Below are positions 11,279 to 22,584 of a stretch of 64,000 nt of DNA, in pieces. Position 1 is the stretch's first letter. The number at the start of each line of letters is the position of its first letter. The translations under genes were made by a program, and so were the position numbers. Under the pieces are notes generated by a model. That model did no database searches, had not been told where the DNA came from, and saw only the letters and a program-made list of their open reading frames with translations. Source of the stretch: Rapana venosa (taxonomy: Eukaryota; Mollusca; Gastropoda; Neogastropoda; Muricidae); the NCBI GenBank assembly GCA_028751875.1, contig CM054144.1, positions 26,640,280-26,704,279 of the forward strand, read 5' to 3'.

Positions 11279-11539
11279 ATCACACTCCCGCCTTTACCCT
11301 CTCTCCTCCTCCTCTTCTTCTTCCTCCCACACTGTTCCAAGTGAACTCTTTCAGAGCAAAACTAGAAAGAACATGATTAATTGTCTCGTTTCCTATGTCC
11401 TTACATTTTTAGTTGAACATTACTTCTTTTTCGCAGCTTTCTTGGGGGGTTTTCTAACCGGGTTGAAGTTGCACTATAACTTTCACATAGACAGCACAGA
11501 GCAGTGCCCTGCCAGACTGGCAGCCAGACATCAGAACAT

Positions 11540-11782
11540 TTATTTTATTTATTTTTTTTTTTTTACCACTTTAAGTCACGAGATTTCTCTGCGTGAAATT
11601 CGGGCTGCTTCCCGGGGAGAGCGCGTCGCTACAAGAGCAGCGCCACCCTTTTTTTTTTCTTTTGGTCTGCAACTGTATTTGTTTCCCTATCAGAGTGGCT
11701 TTTTTCTAAGAATTTTGCCAGGGACAACTCTCTTGTTGCCGTGGGTTCTTTTACGTGCGCTGAAAATTTTGTGTAACACACG

Positions 11783-11813
<31 letters not shown>

Positions 11814-11947
11814 TAGCGCCCAGACCACCACTCATGGTCTAATGGATGGGGGAAAATTTTCGGGCCCAAACGGGATACGAACCACGCACACACCCGACCC
11901 GGACTTTTCGCATTCTAGACAGGCGCGTTACCTCTAGACCACCGATC
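11540..11947 (-). mobile_element. SINE-B copy 1
   Basis: The minus-strand head contains cggtggtctagaggtaacgc (A box region) and gtggttcgtatcccg (B box region). The body contains acgataaaccgaggtccc, cggcaacaagagagttgtcc and cgaatttcacgcagagaaat. It aligns along its length with 20235-20645. The LINE-like tail present in the second copy is not clear here; a T-rich run sits in its place. Confidence 0.82.
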
Positions 11948-12790
11948 TACATGAGGTAGCACTCTGAAAGAGGATCTGGCCTGACTGACCCATACCACCC
12001 CAGTAGTGGCCAAGAAGCTCTGTGGAGACTGGGAGGGAGGACCTGCAGCAGCGTACAGCTGCCTTGTTACAAAGTCCAGGCTGTCCATCTGAAAACGCCA
12101 AAAAAAAAAAAAAACCTGAAAAAGGGACTATGAAGTTTGACCACAAAAAGGCTTATGTGGATAGTTTGCAGCATTTGGTACAAGAAAAATAATGGTCGTC
12201 GGGGTTTGTTTTGGTTTGTTTGGGGGTTTTTTTTAGGTTTGGGTTGGGGGGGGGGGGGGGCTTGAAAATACCCTTTAAAAGTTGGTGCATGTTCAAAACG
12301 ATTTCAAATGAGTTGTGTGTTCCTGTACCTTTAAGAAGGACATTGGTTTTTCGCATATTTTACCACTTTATTTTTTTCTTGCGAGGTTTTATTTTATCAG
12401 AATTACCCTCTGGGGTGTAGTCGGGCTTGGTACTAATAGGATTAGTTTTAATCAGATTATTCTTCCTGAAATATTTATCTTTCATGTTCTTATTTGTATA
12501 CTTCCAGAAATCACTTATAAATATCTGCACGATGTAAACAACTTGAATAAAAGAGCTTAAACTGTGCCCAAGAACCAAAAAAAGTACGTACTAAGCAAAG
12601 GCACACACAACTTACAACCAGTGATGCTAACAGTAGCCTTTCAACCAGAATATAGGAAAAATCCAGGGTGGAGCTAATAAAAACTTATTTATTTAGTGAC
12701 CGCAATGATTTGCATCCAAGAAAACCATAAGACTATATCTCACAAAATGAAAAAAAAAAAGGTACACATTTCTCATGACACGGAAATAAC
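11948..12790. other. intergenic or intron upstream of the EGF exon
   Basis: No coding segment with splice sites was found. A poly-G tract lies at 12247-12261 and an A-run at 12750-12760. If the EGF gene's previous exon lies further left, this whole stretch is intron. Confidence 0.4.
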
Positions 12791-12820
12791 AAAAAACTCT
12801 TGTGTGTGTATGTGTTCCAG

Positions 12821-13653
12821 GTGGAACGTGTGTGGATCGCCTCAACGGCTACCACTGTCAGTGCACCCCAGGTTACGCAGGCCGGGACTGCGACCTTGCC
12901 CTTGACCCCTGCGTGGCCTTCAAGTGTTTCAACCACGGCACGTGCATCACCAAGAGCTCCGCCTTCCTGCCCACCTGCCTGTGTCGCCCCGAGTTCACGG
13001 GCGAGCGCTGCCAGACCCCCCTGGACCCCTGCGTGGGCATCGCCTGTCTCCACGGAGGAACCTGCGTCCGAACCGGAACCGAATCCTTCCACTGCGCCTG
13101 CGCACACGGCTACTCCGGAAGTGTGTGTCAAATCCCGCCACCCAGCGTGCTGTGCGAGGACCGGCCTTGTCTCAACGGGGGCACGTGTCGGAGGACGCAG
13201 AACGGAGTGATGATGTGCGCCTGCCTGCCAGGATTTCATGGGGCGCTATGCGAGAGTCCAGGCACTGTGGCGACCACGACAACGACGACGACGATGACGA
13301 CGACGACGACGACGACATTGTCAGAAACGACGACAGTAACCCAGCAAGTGAATATCACCACCACCACCACAAAGCTCACTACACCCCAGGTGGAAGATAG
13401 TGGTGGTGGTGATGGTGGTGGTGGCGGTGGCGGTGGTGGTGGTGGTGATGGGGTGGATGATAGGGGTGGGAGAGACCTACCCAGAAACTATCGCGTTCCT
13501 TACAAGTCATCAGGGGCAGACTCGTTGTGTTATCCTAGTCCTCTGTGGATTCTTGTTTTATTGACGGTGGTACTGAAGAATTTGAACTGGTCCTTTTCTT
13601 CTTCTTCTTCTTCTTGGTCGCACATGTATAGCAACACTAAAGGATGTAGATAA
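12821..13653 (+). CDS. terminal exon of multi-EGF cell-surface protein (partial)
   Basis: The exon starts after a pyrimidine-rich stretch and gttccag (acceptor at 12819-12820), entering in phase 1, and ends at TAA 13651-13653: 277 residues. It holds the second half of one EGF module and three complete ones with six cysteines each, typical CxNGGTC and GxxGxxC patterns. The modules end near residues 24, 64, 102 and 144. A Thr-rich stretch (about 150-190), a Gly/Asp run and a hydrophobic segment ([12 protein letters not shown], about 242-253) follow. This fits a mucin-like stalk and a membrane or GPI-anchor signal. The upstream exons and signal peptide were not found in the window, so the gene is partial. 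GC content is much higher than in the surroundings. EGF modules mediate extracellular protein contacts; the specific ligand cannot be told. Confidence 0.85.
13274..13318 (+). repeat. coding (ACG)n microsatellite
   Basis: ACG/ACA triplets encode the Thr-rich stalk of the EGF protein. A (GGT)n run at 13400-13446 likewise encodes its Gly run. Both are in frame and could vary in length between individuals. Confidence 0.8.
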
Positions 13654-14090
13654 TAGTCAAATCGCGAAACAGAACCCTGAAAATGTATGTATATAATGTA
13701 TAATAACCTCCTTCTCTCTCCCCCCCCCCCTCCCCACCCCACCCCCTAACCCTCATTCCCTTCCTGTACTTCCTTGGTCCTTCTCTGATACTCCCTCCCC
13801 CCCCCCCCCACTCCCACCCCCCTCCCGGGGAAAATGGGGAGTGGGTGGTGGGTGGAGGGGGTTGTGTTTGACGAGTGAAATTCCTCATACACAACAAGAT
13901 TTGTTGTATTATGGCGAACTTGCAATGTATGGGAGAAAACATTATGTATTTATAATAAGCACATTGATGGTCGGTTTCTTGAAGTATTTCAAGTTTATTC
14001 CGTCTAGTACACTGACTAAACGTAACGTTAAGGACTGAAGCGTGAACAGACCTATTTGAATATCAGTGTTTCAAAAAATGCGCAAGGAAT
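13654..14090. other. 3' flank of EGF gene
   Basis: Probable 3' untranslated sequence followed by C-rich runs (13722-13760, 13795-13830). No canonical AATAAA was noticed close to the stop codon. Confidence 0.4.
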
Positions 14091-14091
14091 A

Positions 14092-14166
14092 GTGTGTGTG
14101 TGTGTGTGTGTGTGTGTTGTGTGTGTGTGTGTGTGTGTGTGGAGAGAGAGAGATAGACAGACAGAC

Positions 14167-14217
<51 letters not shown>

Positions 14218-14335
14218 GGTGGTGGTGGTGGTGGTGGCGGAAGCAGCAGCAGCAGCAGCAGCAATAGAAGTAGTAGTAGTAGTAGTAGTAGTAAGAACAG
14301 CAGCAGCAGCAGCAATAGTAGTAGTAGTAATAAAG
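14092..14335. repeat. compound array (GT)n-(GA)n-(AGT)n-(GGT)n-(AGC)n
   Basis: GT at 14094-14142 is followed by GA/CAGA, AGT at 14168-14208, GGT to about 14237, then alternating AGC and AGT blocks to 14330. Confidence 0.95.
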
Positions 14336-14399
14336 AAAAACAAGTACAGATAACGAACTACGACCTCTCTACTACAAAAATAATCTTTATAAAACATTT

Positions 14400-14800
14400 T
14401 TAAACCACCAACAACAAAAACACCCCCTAAAAAATCAACCCGAAAATACGAAATCTTTTGATGGTAACATTAGTAGAGACATTTTGCGACAAGGACCATT
14501 AATTTAGGTTTGCCCAACCTCGCGGAGTTTCGGCCCTTGGATAAACCATCGTCAGAGGTCCCAGTGGTGGTGTCGGCTTACAGCACTCTGGTCCGTTAAA
14601 GAGAAACAGCTGTCATAAAACAGAGATTGTATTGCTTTCACAGGGGGAGGGGGGAGAAATAACAATCCTGTAGCCTACCAACGTTACCATCAAAACGGGG
14701 ATTTCTTCAGAAGAGAGGGGAAAAAAGAGAAGATGGATTCGACTGTACAGATAAGTACAGAGACAGAGAGAGGATGATAATCTGTATATTTATTTCCAAG
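14400..14800. other. no gene seen
   Basis: Unique-looking mixed sequence without splice-bounded frames. Confidence 0.4.
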
Positions 14801-14844
14801 GGTTACTGATAAGCATTCACATGCTTTTTTTAATATATCCAGTA

Positions 14845-14846
14845 TT

Positions 14847-14890
<44 letters not shown>

Positions 14891-14916
14891 TAGACAGAGA
14901 GAGAGACAGAGAGAGA

Positions 14917-14955
<39 letters not shown>
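14845..14955. repeat. (GACA)n/(GA)n array
   Basis: CAGA/GACA repeats lead into pure GA. A (TTG)n run lies shortly after, at 14994-15025. Confidence 0.95.
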
Positions 14956-14956
<1 letters not shown>

Positions 14957-15091
14957 CCATTTTTTTCCTCAATAACTCAGTATATCGTTGTTCTTGTTGT
15001 TGATGTTGTTGTTGTTGTTGTTGTAGCAGTATGTACGGTAGTCTTAGGACTAGTGGTAAGTTTGTTATGATCAAAACTTGTGTGCGATGCA

Positions 15092-15905
15092 CCAGCCGCC
15101 TTGGCCCAGTGGTCAGCGCCTTGGGTTACGGACTGGAAGGTCGCGGGTTCAAATCCCATAAGAGCCATAGGGATTTTTCGGACTGCGGACAGCTTCTACC
15201 CAGAGTGAGTGTGCTGTGGGCTCAGTGGGACGAATGGGACTACACAGTCGACCTTTATTCACTCTGATGGATGCGAGTTTGACAGCGTTGTTCAAAATAC
15301 CCGAACAACACTGCAGGTGTCTGTATCTCTCGGACCGGTTGACGTAAGGATATATTATGATATGAAGTATAGAGTACAGCCCTTGTCAAGGAGTCTCAAA
15401 GCAAACGCACTTCCATAGCAGCATCATACCATCCTCTTCATCATCGATCATTATGCAACACAAGAAAATTGCCTCCGATTTTATGGCCCGGCACTGCTGT
15501 TCCTGTGATTAAAAACAAAACAATTGTGTCGAAGCCTTCGGGGTTGGAGGTTCACATGAGAGGGTCGTTGGAGGGACGTTGTGGTAGCGCTACCTCGGGT
15601 GGGCGTCTCACTCAGTCTGGCTCCGCGACTGAGCTATTACTGTCGTCAGTGGGGGGCTTAGTAGTTGGTGTCCTGTGTATGTTAGCTCGGAACATGCACC
15701 CCAGAACACCATCAAAGTGATCCAGCAGCAGTGCAGTGCTTCTCTGGCTTGTGGCCTTAAGGCGGCCTGACATAGATGGGCTCCCTGTGAACTTCCGAAC
15801 TGAGGACGCAACATGATGAAAGTGGGTTCGGCTATGGTGGAGGTATCGAAATGAGCCTCGTGGGAACAGCACGACAGGAACACCACAGAAGATGAGGCAG
15901 CAGGA
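15092..15905 (+). mobile_element. element C copy 1 (large tRNA-headed non-autonomous element)
   Basis: The head has a tRNA-like A box in ggcccagtggtcagcgcc and a B box in cgcgggttcaaatccc. A body of about 750 bp follows, aligned block by block with 19860-21645. Shared blocks include caacactgcaggtgtctgta, agagtacagccc, gcacttccatagcagcatca, gccttcggggttggaggttc, gtcctgtgtatgttagctc and cacagaagatgaggcag. It has no coding capacity of note. At about 0.8 kb it is long for a SINE. Its 3' limit is uncertain; related sequence may continue to about 16650. Confidence 0.78.
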
Positions 15906-16660
15906 GAAAAAGTTGAACATGGACACGTTGAAACAGAGACAGTTGGATATGTGGACCTGGCGAAAAACGATCATAGCAGAATTGAAGCACAATGAAAGAG
16001 AGAGAGAGTTTAAATATAGACACACTGAAACAGACTTGTTGGATCACCAAACATTGCACGGTAAAACACGGATATGGTGGAAGACCGACATTGTGGAATA
16101 TAAAATGAGGGAACAGCCACACAGGGATATATTCACACAGTTTAACATAATGGAAGAGTTAAGAGAAAAAACCTTACACATCATAAAATATCCTATTACT
16201 CTAAATGGAACAATAGTGAAACATGAAATAAAGCAAGATAGAACATTATTTTACAAGTGAACCTAACCTACTGTGAAAAAGCTTAATGTGGTTGAACATA
16301 AAAAAGATGGAATTTTTTTTCGACGTTTGAATATAGACACATGAGAACATATTCACTGAAACATGGACACTTTGGATTATAGAAGGATGTTTGCACTTGA
16401 CTTCAGTGTATGAGCAATCTCAGTGGCTTAAATGTGACACATATTTGAAACGAAAGAAGTGTTGGATAATTTCACCGTGGGTCTTCCTTATGTGCAATGC
16501 AAATTACTCTAAGAAACCATGGCCGGTTTCTCCTGTTTTTTCAATTTGTTTTTCATGGATTTTGTTGTTGTTTTTCTTTAAGTAAATTGATATATAAACA
16601 ATATATATTGATGAATAAACTGTTCATGATTGTTTTTTTCTGGTTGTGACAATCGTGTGC
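15906..16660. other. A-rich continuation downstream of element C copy 1
   Basis: It contains an open frame of 122 codons (15892-16260) with no family resemblance. A loosely repeated phrase, gacac(g/a)(t/c)tgaaaca(g), occurs three or more times, and a tgaataaactg stretch lies near 16612. It could be the 3' part of the element or its host sequence. Confidence 0.4.
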
Positions 16661-16973
16661 TTGTTCAGAGTCCATACATACATAATCTTGTTGTCACTGA
16701 ACAGAATGGTGTTGTGCTGTACATGTTTGACAGGGTTTCTGCATGATTGAATGTTTGTATAAGCTTGTACATAATATTATATAAAGACAGAGGATCCAAG
16801 ACGTACAACAGAGAGTTCTGTCCATTGTGTATGGTTGAGTATTACCTTCGTTTTGGGGGACACGTTCTGGTGTGCTCATTGTTGGACTCACCTCAGTTGA
16901 ATCTCCCCTTCTCTCTCCTCCTTCCCAATTCACTCCTGTCTATCTGTCGGCCTGCCTGTCTATCTGCCTACCT

Positions 16974-17005
<32 letters not shown>

Positions 17006-17066
17006 CAGATAGATAGATAGATAGATAGATAGACAGACAGATAGATAGATAGATAGATAGATAGAC

Positions 17067-17130
<64 letters not shown>

Positions 17131-17132
17131 GC
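16974..17132. repeat. (GATA)n/(GACA)n microsatellite
   Basis: About 40 tetranucleotides with several GATA-to-GACA changes. An (AC)n/(ACGC)n block to 17250 follows. Confidence 0.97.
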
Positions 17133-17487
17133 AGAACAAACACACGCACGCACGCACACACACACACACGCACGCACGCACACACTCACACACATACACA
17201 CACATGCACACACGCACGCACGCACGCACACTCGCACTCACACACACAAGGGAGAGACGGGGGCGTGTTCTGGCACGTATTAATACCTGATGACAAAAAT
17301 AACTATTTTTGAACAACTTTTTCGAATGCTGCAAGACTGTTCTTTTCTTAATCTGGGGGACTCACATAGATAGCTGAAGACCAATAAGTCTGACAACTTG
17401 TCAGTTATCTTTTAGTCTCATTTCCTACTTCGTCGGCAGAATTTTTAGCGAAGATATTTTATTGCACATTGTCTTAGCTGACTGATA

Positions 17488-17842
17488 AAACGGGATAGCC
17501 TGAGGGTTATAGTGATGCGCTCGTGATCTGCTGACCCGGGTTCGAATCTCTTTCAAGCGGATTCTTCCTCTGTAGCTAACATCAATGCCGACTCCATTCC
17601 CCCTAAAAGTCCTTCGGGTGAGACTATAAACCGAGGTCCCGTGTGCGAACGCTCGCAGAACATCTTGCGAACACGTTACAATCCATTCCGCTTTTCGGAA
17701 GAGTAGGCCATCGTGCGCCGGTAGGAACGGATGACAAAATTTACAAGATTGCATACACACAGGGACTGGATTAAAAAATTTTTAAAAAAGCACATGAGTG
17801 CTTATTCCATTATCCTCGAAATAAAAGAATAAAATAAACAAA
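17488..17842 (+). mobile_element. SINE-A copy 6, full length
   Basis: The head reads acgggatagcctgagggtta with B box gggttcgaatctc. The body has gagactataaaccgaggtcc and the 3' end has aaagcacatgagtgctta and cctcgaaataaaag, with an A-rich tail. Confidence 0.88.
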
Positions 17843-17984
17843 GTAGAAATAAATAAATAAACAACTATAAACATAAAAAGCCATAGAAATGCAGTGAACT
17901 GTCGACAACTACTGTCTTCGGTTTGAGTATCAAGGAACGCAGCGCTTTGAAAAATTAACTCACAGTAATATAGACGTTCTTGTT

Positions 17985-18236
17985 ATCAGAAGCCAGAGAA
18001 GTTCTGTATCCTTCGGAAGAGACTATAAACCGAGGCCCGTGTACGAACCATGCAGAACATCTTGCGCACACGTTAAATCCTGTTCCGCTTTTCAAAAGAG
18101 TAGGCCATTGTGTGCCGGTGGGAACAGATGACAAAATTGACAAAACCGCATACATACGGGGACTAGATGTAAAAAAAAAAAGCACATTAGTACTTATTCC
18201 ATTATCCTCAATATAAAATTATTTTTATTTTTAAAA
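17985..18236 (+). mobile_element. SINE-A copy 7, head missing
   Basis: Similarity begins near gagactataaaccgaggcc and runs to the 3' end (agcacattagtacttattcc). It lies about 150 bp after copy 6 in the same orientation. Confidence 0.8.
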
Positions 18237-18239
18237 AAG

Positions 18240-18309
18240 TCATCTGAGCGCTTTGATTACAAGATTCAGCGCTATATAAATTCCATACATTATTATTATT
18301 ATTATTATT

Positions 18310-18342
<33 letters not shown>

Positions 18343-18345
18343 GAA
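18240..18345 (+). mobile_element. LINE/SINE-B 3' tail fragment with (ATT)n(GTT)n
   Basis: gagcgctttgattacaagat, then gcgctatataaattccatac and (ATT)n, match the SINE-B tail at 20133-20235. A (GTT)n run extends it. Confidence 0.7.
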
Positions 18346-18399
18346 ACAGATTTCATGACCAAAGTGTTTGTTTACAACCCGGAAGTGTTTGCCATGTCT

Positions 18400-18710
18400 T
18401 CCGGGTTGTTTTGGTTTTGTTTATTTGCTTTTGTTATTGTTTGTTTGCGTCTGTCTGTGCGTTTTGTTGTTGTTTTTGGTTGCTTTTTTATTTTGTTTTG
18501 GGGGGTTGGAGGGAGGTGTTATTTGTTTGGTTATTTTGGTTTTGGTTTTGTTTTGGGGGGAGGGGGGGGTGATGGTGCCGATTTTTCTTTGTATTTTGGA
18601 TCTTTTGTTTTAATTGGTTTGGGGGGGGGGGGGGGGGGTTGCTGTTGTTGTTGTTGTTTTTGTTGTTTTGTTTTTGTTGGGGGGGGGGGGGTTGGGGGGG
18701 ATTACCTTGA
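18400..18710. repeat. G/T-rich low-complexity tract
   Basis: T and GTT runs alternate with G runs of 6-18. No unit is as regular as at 5036-5335. Confidence 0.85.
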
Positions 18711-18944
18711 GGAACAGGAGGGGGCTATCTTTTTCGTTCGTGTCTGTTAAAAATATGATTTCCAAAGCCTGACTCGCTTCTTATAGACACCCTATTCATG
18801 ACTGTCTCAGTCACACATAACTATTACCGGAATCTGACCAGCTTTCTATTGATGCATTTTCGGGTCTGTTTCAAACCTATTACCCCAAGTCTGACTTGAT
18901 ACTTAATGACGTCTTTTCATGTCTGTTTCAAATATATTACAGAT

Positions 18945-18946
<2 letters not shown>

Positions 18947-19035
<89 letters not shown>

Positions 19036-19112
19036 ATATGTAATATATTTGAAATATATATATATGTATATGTCTGTGTGTTCGTGCGCGCGTGCGTGCG
19101 CGCGCGCGCGTG
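18947..19112. repeat. (TA)n-(GT)n compound microsatellite
   Basis: TA dinucleotides at 18949-19012 are followed by GT, then a second short TA block and alternating GC/GT. Confidence 0.95.
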
Positions 19113-19136
19113 TGTGTATAAAAAACATGCACACTG

Positions 19137-19262
19137 GTGTCGTGTTTAGACATCATCCCCGAAGTCGGAAAGCAGCTACCTTAATGGTGGGCAAAAAAAC
19201 AGTCACTGTCGCATACACAAAACCCTCACCATTGATGAACGTCGAAGCTGTAGCCGAGAAAC
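19137..19262 (+). mobile_element. SINE-D 3' fragment
   Basis: catccccgaagtcggaaagc, agctaccttaatggtgggc and acaaaaccctcaccattgat match the 3' third of the SINE-D copy at 4331-4704. Confidence 0.75.
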
Positions 19263-19377
19263 GACAGAGAGAAAAGAAAACTGATTTATGGCCAGAGTCT
19301 GACTGTTTCTATTGACATCCCGTTTCTGACTACTTCCAACACATGAATGACTGGAGTCAGACTGGCTTCCTGGGGAG

Positions 19378-19432
<55 letters not shown>

Positions 19433-19448
19433 TGTGTGTGTGTGTGCG

Positions 19449-19487
<39 letters not shown>

Positions 19488-19488
19488 T
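19378..19488. repeat. (GT)n microsatellite
   Basis: GT repeats with a few interruptions. A second GT-rich block lies at 19672-19808. Confidence 0.95.
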
Positions 19489-19671
19489 TAGTTCAATCTT
19501 AACTTGTGACCCAGTCAGTGGCCTGCTTCTTTCAGAGGGCTGAACATCAATTGTGTGGATAGTAAAATTATGGCAGGGGGTCAATTAGCTTTGTTACTCT
19601 GCCGGGGCAAGCCCCTGTGCACTTGGTCTTCTTTTGTGCCGGGCCTCTGTGCTTACACGCTTCACAGAACT

Positions 19672-19808
19672 CTGTGTGTGTGTGTGTGTGTGTCTATGTG
19701 TGTGTGCGTGCGTGCGTGTGAGTGTGCGCGCACGCGCGTGTGTGTGTGTGTGTCTGTATGTGCGTGCGTGCGTGTGTGTGTGTGTGTGTGTGTGTGCGCG
19801 TGAGTGTG
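19672..19808. repeat. (GT)n/(GC)n microsatellite
   Basis: GT repeats with cgtgcgtg interruptions, ending about 50 bp before element C copy 2. Confidence 0.95.
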
Positions 19809-19857
19809 TATGCGTACTTATCCTGTTCAGGAGATAAATAGAATTTTCTCTCTCAAC

Positions 19858-20128
19858 CAGCCGCTATGGCACAGTGGTTAGCGTCTTGGGTTACGGACTG
19901 GGAGGTCGCGAGTTTGAATCCTACAAGAATCCTAGATTTTGTTGTTGTGTTGTTTTTTGTTTGGTACTCTGGCCGAATATTTCCAGAATGAGTTTGCTAT
20001 GGGATCATTGGGAAGATTGGACCACACAGTCGAGCTTCTTTCACTTTACGGACACGATTTTGAGAGTGTTGCTCAAATTACCTGACCAACACTGCAGGTG
20101 TCTGTATCATCTCGGTCCCGTTTGACGA
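19858..20128 (+). mobile_element. element C copy 2, left part
   Basis: The head (ggcacagtggttagcgtctt, then gtcgcgagtttgaatccta) and the body up to ggatgtattat match element C copy 1. It is cut at 20128 by SINE-B copy 2 and resumes at about 20646. Confidence 0.8.
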
Positions 20129-20129
20129 C

Positions 20130-20138
20130 AGGATGTAT

Positions 20139-20175
<37 letters not shown>

Positions 20176-20475
20176 TATGGAATTTATATAGCGCTGAATC
20201 TTGTAAAGCAACAAATCAAAGCGCTCAGATTTCATTTCATACCACTTTAAGTCACGGCAGATTTCTCTCCGTGAAATTCGGGCTGCTCTCCCCGGGGAGA
20301 GCGGGAGAACGCGTCGCCACTTAGCGCTGCGCCACCATTTCACCCTTTTTTTTTTTTTCTGCAGCTGTATTTGTTTCCCTATCAGAGTGGCTTTTTTCTA
20401 AGAATTTTGCCAGGGACAACTCTCTTGTTGCCGTGGGTTTTTTTACGTGCGCTAAATAATTACGTGTAACACACG

Positions 20476-20506
<31 letters not shown>

Positions 20507-20648
20507 TAGCGCCCAGACCACCACTTCATGGTCTAGTGGATGGGGGGAAAATTTCCTGTCCAAACGGGGTACGAACCGCCGCACACTTCAGACCCGGACT
20601 TTTCGCTTTCTAGACAGGCGCGTTACCTCTAGACCACCGATCCACTAT
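20130..20648 (-). mobile_element. SINE-B copy 2, full length, nested in element C
   Basis: Minus-strand order: head with gtggatcggtggtctagagg and a B box in cggttcgtaccccg; body with acgataaaccgaggtcccg and cggcaacaagagagttgtcc; then gagcgctttgatttgttgc and gcgctatataaattccat with (ATT)n. The host sequence on both sides is tattat. In element C copy 1 the corresponding site is uninterrupted, so the insertion is clean. Confidence 0.88.
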
Positions 20649-21645
20649 TATGATAGTAAGGGTAGAGTACAACCCTGTCAAGTAGTCTCAAAGCACATTG
20701 CACTTCCATAGCAGCATCATGACATCATCCTCATCACCATATATCATCATTCAATAACAGAAAATTGCCTCTAATGCCCTGGCCCCAGTTGCTCTGGTCT
20801 CAGGGTGGCCTCAGTCTAGGTTTTTTACCATACACTTCTGTGCCTGGGGTGTTGAGTCTGTGTCACAGCCTTCGGGGTTGGAGGTTCACGGGAGAAGGGC
20901 ATTGGAGGGACATTGCAATGGCTACCACCCCGTGTAGGCGTCTCTCACAGCTTTGCTCTGCGACTAAAGCTATGATTGTTGTATGTATGTTTGTCCGTCG
21001 TGTCCGATGATGACCTCCAAAACAGCAGAGGAGGCAGCTGCTGTTTTGGAAACTGGGCAGAAATTTGATTATAGTGGAGATGCCTTGCCCACAGCACATC
21101 CCCACTCTCTCGGCCAAGTGGGAATAAGGACAGTCAGCGTTGGAGATGCTCTCCAAAGGCCAACCAGCGCCCAGGGCTGCAGCACATAAGGACTGTGCGA
21201 GTCAAGCCTCCTAGTCAGAGAGTCATAGTCGATCACTAAAGACTAAGCTGTAAAGTGGAATTCCATGAGTGGGAAAGCCACTGGTCATACAGCCTCTCAC
21301 CTTGCTGTTGCCCCCAGCGTCAATGGTTTAATCAAGAACTGTGATAAAGTCCAGGCGCTGACGGCGGAAATTATTGTTGTAAATAGGGAACTTAGTAGGT
21401 AGTGTCCTCCGTATGTTAGCTCAGAACAGGCACTACAAAACACCACCAAAGTGACCCAGCAACAGAGCAGGGCCTCTCTGGCTGTTGACCCCGTGGCGGC
21501 CTGACATTGATAAGCTCCCTATGGACTTCCGACCTTGAAGATGCGATACAACGAATCTGGGTATGGCTGGGGCGGAGCGATTGAAATGAGCGGCGTGGGA
21601 ACAGCAGGACAGGAATGTCACAGAAGATGAGGCAGAAAAACAAAA
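20646..21645 (+). mobile_element. element C copy 2, right part, with an extra ~400-bp segment
   Basis: It aligns with element C copy 1 up to about 20965 and again from about 21380 to 21640 (cacagaagatgaggcag). The segment between, about 20970-21375, is missing from copies 1 and 3, so it is more likely a secondary insertion than an ancestral part. Confidence 0.75.
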
Positions 21646-21659
21646 CAAAAAACCCTAAA

Positions 21660-21697
21660 TCTGTGTTTGTGTGCGTGTGTGTGTTTGTGTGGTGTGT

Positions 21698-21739
<42 letters not shown>

Positions 21740-21740
21740 T
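21660..21740. repeat. (GT)n then (GA)n
   Basis: Short GT block followed by about 36 bp of GA. Confidence 0.9.
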
Positions 21741-22580
21741 GGTAGATTGTTTAGTTACTTTACAACTGTAGTAGCAGATATGGTAGTACTTTACAACTGT
21801 ATTACTAGAAAGAAATGGTAGACGAAACAGTAAGACCATCTTGTCCTTTAAAACTCTCTAAGGCTGTAACCGCATTCACAAACGACTGTCACAAACTCAA
21901 ATTGTAACATTATATTCTTTCTCTGCCTCCACACAGACCGATAATGAAACCTACCCCCAAAAGCTCAGTGGTTAGGAAAAGAAAACCAGGGGTACTGAAG
22001 GAAAACCACGGCACTATATAACCTGTTTTAACATATAGCGCTGGGTTGAAGCGGGAGGGAAAATCATTACCAGCAGGGGAAAACACACAATACGCAAGTA
22101 ACAGTAGGTTGATGACCAAACCATAGCCCTCTCGCTGTGTGCCGACAGGGGGAAAGAAGTCAAGCGAAGTGGTAGGGGTGAAAAGCGACACTTACTGTGG
22201 ACATCAACACGACCCCCTAAGTGAGGTTTTATCACTCCCACAGTTTGCAGTTCGCCGTTACGTGGCTATCTTCTTCCTTTCCTACCGTGTTTTTTTTTTC
22301 TTTTATGTACTTTGATCTTTTTTTCTCTCTCTTTCTTTTTCCTCCCTTCTTGTTCTTTCTGTTTTTTATCTCTCGTATACGTAGCTCGTGAAAACACACC
22401 ATTGTACTCGTAACTGTTTTGGCGGCTGGGAAGAGAATGTTGCTTTTATTTACATCTACATCTACACCACCACCCCCACCCCTATCCCCCACCCCCTCCC
22501 CGCTTCTCCTACCCCTAACCCACCACAATTACTTAATTGTAAGCTTATGTGGACAATAAGACGAGGAGACTTTTTTTTTC
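21741..22580. other. no gene seen
   Basis: Mixed sequence. The short frames have no splice support or family resemblance. Confidence 0.4.
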
Positions 22581-22584
22581 TTTT

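Noticed and set aside
12733..13400. Other frames over the EGF exon (168 and 158 codons)
   Set aside because: Shadows of the GC-rich EGF coding exon.
15892..16260. 122-codon frame after element C copy 1
   Set aside because: No family resemblance; A-rich, loosely repeated sequence.
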